A stretch of DNA of 15,000 nt. Origin: Trachelipus rathkii (Eukaryota; Arthropoda; Malacostraca; Isopoda; Trachelipodidae). The notes beneath the pieces were generated by a model that did no database searches, had not been told where the DNA came from, and was given only the letters and a program-made list of their open reading frames with translations. The stretch's first letter is position 1. Every line of letters starts with the position of its first letter. Position numbers and translations under genes: made by a program. This document shows, piece by piece, positions 12,509 to 15,000 of this stretch. Location: assembly GCA_015478945.1 (NCBI GenBank), contig JABUQX010022052.1:1-15000 (forward strand), written 5' to 3'.

Positions 12509-12626
12509 TATGTTAGGCCAGTATTTGAATATTGTCTACAATTTTAGCCCCCTTATTTAGAAAGACAAAGATATGCTGGCATTGGGTCTATTTACTCAAA
12601 TTGAATGGGAGTCTCGATAGGCCCAT
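12509..12626 (+). pseudogene. LINE reverse transcriptase C-terminal and 3' end fragment
   Basis: Bases 12509-12575 translate to YVRPVFEYCLQF, then a stop where W is expected, then PPY. A frame change then gives RKDKDMLAL. This is the conserved VRPxLEYCxQxWxP region after the catalytic part of CR1/L2-type LINE reverse transcriptases. It aligns base by base with the minus-strand LINE in this window (GAATATTGT and CCCCCTTATTTA against GAGTATTGT and GCCCCTTATTTA). A 3' piece follows at about 12596-12626: GTCTCGATAGGCCCAT is identical to the reverse complement of 13602-13617. The several hundred bases that separate these parts in the longer copy are missing here, so this copy has a large internal deletion. 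It lies within the possible hAT-like element. Confidence 0.8.
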
Positions 12627-12922
12627 CTGCCAGCTGCAGCGCCTAGGCCCTATTTTATGAATGTTTATAGCTAACCAAAGTAAAATTTAGTATAAACACA
12701 ATTTTTTTTTCACAGTTACTTACCCTTCCTGATTTTCCATTTTGATTTATATAGAATGAATAAATCACTTAAAAAATAATACTATATCGAACTTAAAAAA
12801 ATTTGCTTACAAATTATATTTCGCGTGACGTCACGAATCTGAAAAATCAATATAATTAAAAAAATCACAAAATGATTTTTTCTATAAAAAAAAATCAAAA
12901 ATTCACCAACCCTTCAATTAGT

Positions 12923-13560
<638 letters not shown>

Positions 13561-13690
13561 AGAGCATTAGAACAAGAAATATAGAGACAGTAAGAAGCCA
13601 CATGGGCCTATCGAGACTGTCCCAGTCAACCCACTAACCAAACATGCTCTCATGCAAATCCACAAAGCACCCTAGGGCTTGTCAAATTCC

Positions 13691-13880
13691 TGTAACTAAA
13701 ATCCACCAATTTGGCTTAGTCAAAAAAAATTATATATGATACCCAAACCATCCACATACCTTAATAACTAAGTTATGGTCACACATGCAGTCTAACATTA
13801 ATAACTACTGTAACTAAAAACCCACCAATTTGGCTTCGTCTAAATATATTATATGATACCCAACCCATCCATATACCTAT
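13691..13880 (-). repeat. Duplicated LINE 3' end segment, two copies of about 72 bp
   Basis: Copy A (13690-13760) and copy B (13807-13879) share CTGTAACTAAAA, CCACCAATTTGGCTT, ATATGATACCCAA and CATCCA words, at a period of about 117-118 bases. Copy B is joined to the reverse transcriptase C-terminus. Copy A lies further 3' and includes a second version of the last codons (reading MDGLGII-like). Between them, TTAATAACTA occurs at 13761-13770 and again at 13798-13807. Confidence 0.88.
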
Positions 13881-14214
13881 CCAACCCTTTCTTAAATGTT
13901 GCAATCGAGTCACACTCAACAACCTCCTGTGGCAAGCCATTCCAAAATTTAACAACCCTATTACTGAAAGAATGCTTTCTTATATCAAGATGGCATGCTT
14001 TCTTCTTAATTTTCTTATTGTCCCCTGGTCTCCCGTCCGTGCTCTACTATGAAGAATTTATTGGTCTCTGTATTATATAAATAGATGAAATATTTTGTAG
14101 ATTTATCATGTCCCCTCTGAGAAATCGCCTTCACAGAAAACATTCCTAACTCCCCTTCAGCCTCTCCTCATAACTCTACCTTCAAACCCAGAAATCATCC
14201 TTGTTGCTCCTCTC

Positions 14215-14268
<54 letters not shown>

Positions 14269-14940
14269 GCATATCTAAGTCTTTCTTTAAATAAGGGGCC
14301 CAAACTTGTGCACAATACTCACTGCCCTAACACAGCTATTAAAACTGTTTACTTATAACTTCCTTGATTCTGTAAACATAATTGCAATTTATTATGCCCA
14401 GCATCTTACTTGATTTATTCCTTGCTTCCAAACACTGATTAGCTACTTTCAAGTTACTGCTTATAATCACTAAAATCTTTTCTTGGTCCAGACTCGAGCC
14501 AATCCCCATTCATATCGTAGTTAAAACTTCTATTTGAATAACCTAGGTGAAGAACCTTACACTTTTTACTATTAAAATTCATTTGCCACTTATCTGCCCA
14601 CCCAAGAAGTTTATCAAGATCATTTTAAATCTTTATACATCCTTCACTATTCCTAACTGAGGTAGCCACTTTGGTATCATCTACAAACTTAGAAACCTTG
14701 CATTTAAGTCCCTGGTCTAAATCATTTATATATATGAGAAACAATAGTGGCCCCAGCACTGAACCCTGTGGGACACCACTCTTCACTATTTCCCATGATG
14801 ACTTATTGCCATTTAGTTGTACACACTGTTTTCTATTCCACAACCACTTTAATCCAACCATGTACCACTCTACCTATACCACATTGCAATAACTTCATCA
14901 GCCTTATGTGGGGAACCTTATCATATTTTGTTAATTGTAT
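13849..14940 (-). pseudogene. Broken reverse transcriptase of the LINE
   Basis: In LINE copies that work, this protein reverse-transcribes element RNA at the target site. Here the longest intact piece is 14625-14861 (78 codons), containing [20 protein letters not shown] and KFVDDTKVA. The catalytic box normally reads FADD, so A is replaced by V. Breaks seen in reading order are a frameshift near 14847, a TAA at 14625-14627 where a CAA would keep the frame (followed by NDLDKLLGWADKWQMNFN), a frameshift near 14490 (before SSNLKVANQCLEARNKSS), stops near 14340 before EYCAQVWAPYLKKDLDML, the (GA)n expansion at 14218-14267, and further shifts to about 14100. The C-terminal part then reads openly again, including SFSNRVVKFWNGLPQEVVE, and ends at a TAA at 13849-13851. 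No endonuclease domain is in the window. Confidence 0.92.
14218..14267. repeat. (TC)n microsatellite inside the LINE frame
   Basis: About 25 TC units (GA on the LINE strand) interrupt the reverse transcriptase frame directly after DMLE. In related LINEs this point reads LERVQRRA, encoded by GAGAGAG-containing codons. The array therefore probably grew from a short GA run already present in the coding sequence. Confidence 0.95.
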
Positions 14941-15000
14941 TTTTATATCTTATTATTTTTATATACATATATGTTAATAGATAATTTTTATTTATATATA
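14941..15000. other. AT-rich sequence at the window edge
   Basis: Runs of TTTATAT and ATTTTTAT with no LINE similarity. They may be the flank of the truncated LINE or the start of another AT island cut by the window end. Confidence 0.6.

Larger units (their letters stand above)
12116..12914. mobile_element. Possible hAT-like non-autonomous element
   Basis: The left end reads CAGGGATGGCA and the right end, reverse complemented, reads AAGGGTTGGTG. This resembles the CAGNGNTGG start typical of hAT-superfamily inverted ends. Flanking octamers CAATTGGC (12108-12115) and CAATTAGT (12915-12922) agree at 6 of 8, as a decayed hAT 8-bp target duplication would. Both ends are rich in GATTTTTT runs. An exact 13-bp inverted match (TTTAAGTGATTTA, 12273-12285 and 12761-12773) lies at similar distances from each end. 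No transposase remains. The interior holds a LINE fragment. The ends are imperfect and low-complexity, so chance cannot be excluded. Confidence 0.45.
13561..14940 (-). mobile_element. 5'-truncated CR1/L2-type LINE retrotransposon copy
   Basis: The minus strand carries the last part of a non-LTR retrotransposon. The recognisable order is a decayed TKAFDKVPH-like motif (near 14930), the reverse transcriptase motif block [13 protein letters not shown] (14742-14780), the FVDD catalytic box (14683-14694), then the C-terminal conserved segments, then a 3' untranslated region ending near 13561. Homology stops at about 14940 in AT-rich sequence. This fits 5' truncation, which is usual for LINEs, or interruption. 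The copy is dead: it has frameshifts, stops and an internal microsatellite. Clade assignment to the CR1/L2/Jockey group rests on motif style and is approximate. Confidence 0.92.

Overview
The window looks like an AT-rich animal intergenic or intronic region, most likely from an arthropod and plausibly a crustacean. Grounds: very long (TA)n, (TC)n, (AAT)n and (CA)n microsatellites, a decayed non-LTR retrotransposon, and no dense coding. The taxonomic guess is inference from texture only. I find no intact protein-coding gene, no tRNA or rRNA, and no CRISPR array. Most open frames longer than 60 codons are translations of simple repeats (runs of YI, SL, N or I).

Layout. Positions 1-250 hold a compound (CT)n-(CA)n microsatellite. 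From 250 to 6740, unremarkable sequence alternates with six degenerate AT islands; one short stretch (5250-5650) is clearly richer in GC. From 6740 to 9250 the sequence is AT-rich and unannotated. It includes a strongly G-depleted, pyrimidine-rich tract (about 7980-8400) and a short spaced direct repeat (9020-9090).

The most unusual structure is at 9582-10429. It is a large foldback with near-perfect inner inverted repeats (9789-9881 and 10112-10204, one mismatch in 93), diverged outer arms that each carry two copies of a roughly 50-bp motif, and a GC-rich core. Long (TA)n arrays abut it on both sides. It carries no recognisable transposase, so if mobile it would be non-autonomous.

From 10560 to 12100 come a two-copy 37-bp tandem repeat, a (CT)n(TA)n compound array and an (AAT)n array. 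A possible hAT-like non-autonomous element (12116-12914, imperfect 8-bp flanking duplication) encloses a fragment of a CR1/L2-type LINE on the plus strand. A longer, broken copy of what looks like the same LINE family lies on the minus strand (about 14940 down to 13561). It shows recognisable reverse transcriptase motifs, several stops and frameshifts, a (GA)n microsatellite that expanded inside the frame, and a partly duplicated 3' end. The window therefore records layered mobile elements and microsatellite growth rather than genes acting together.
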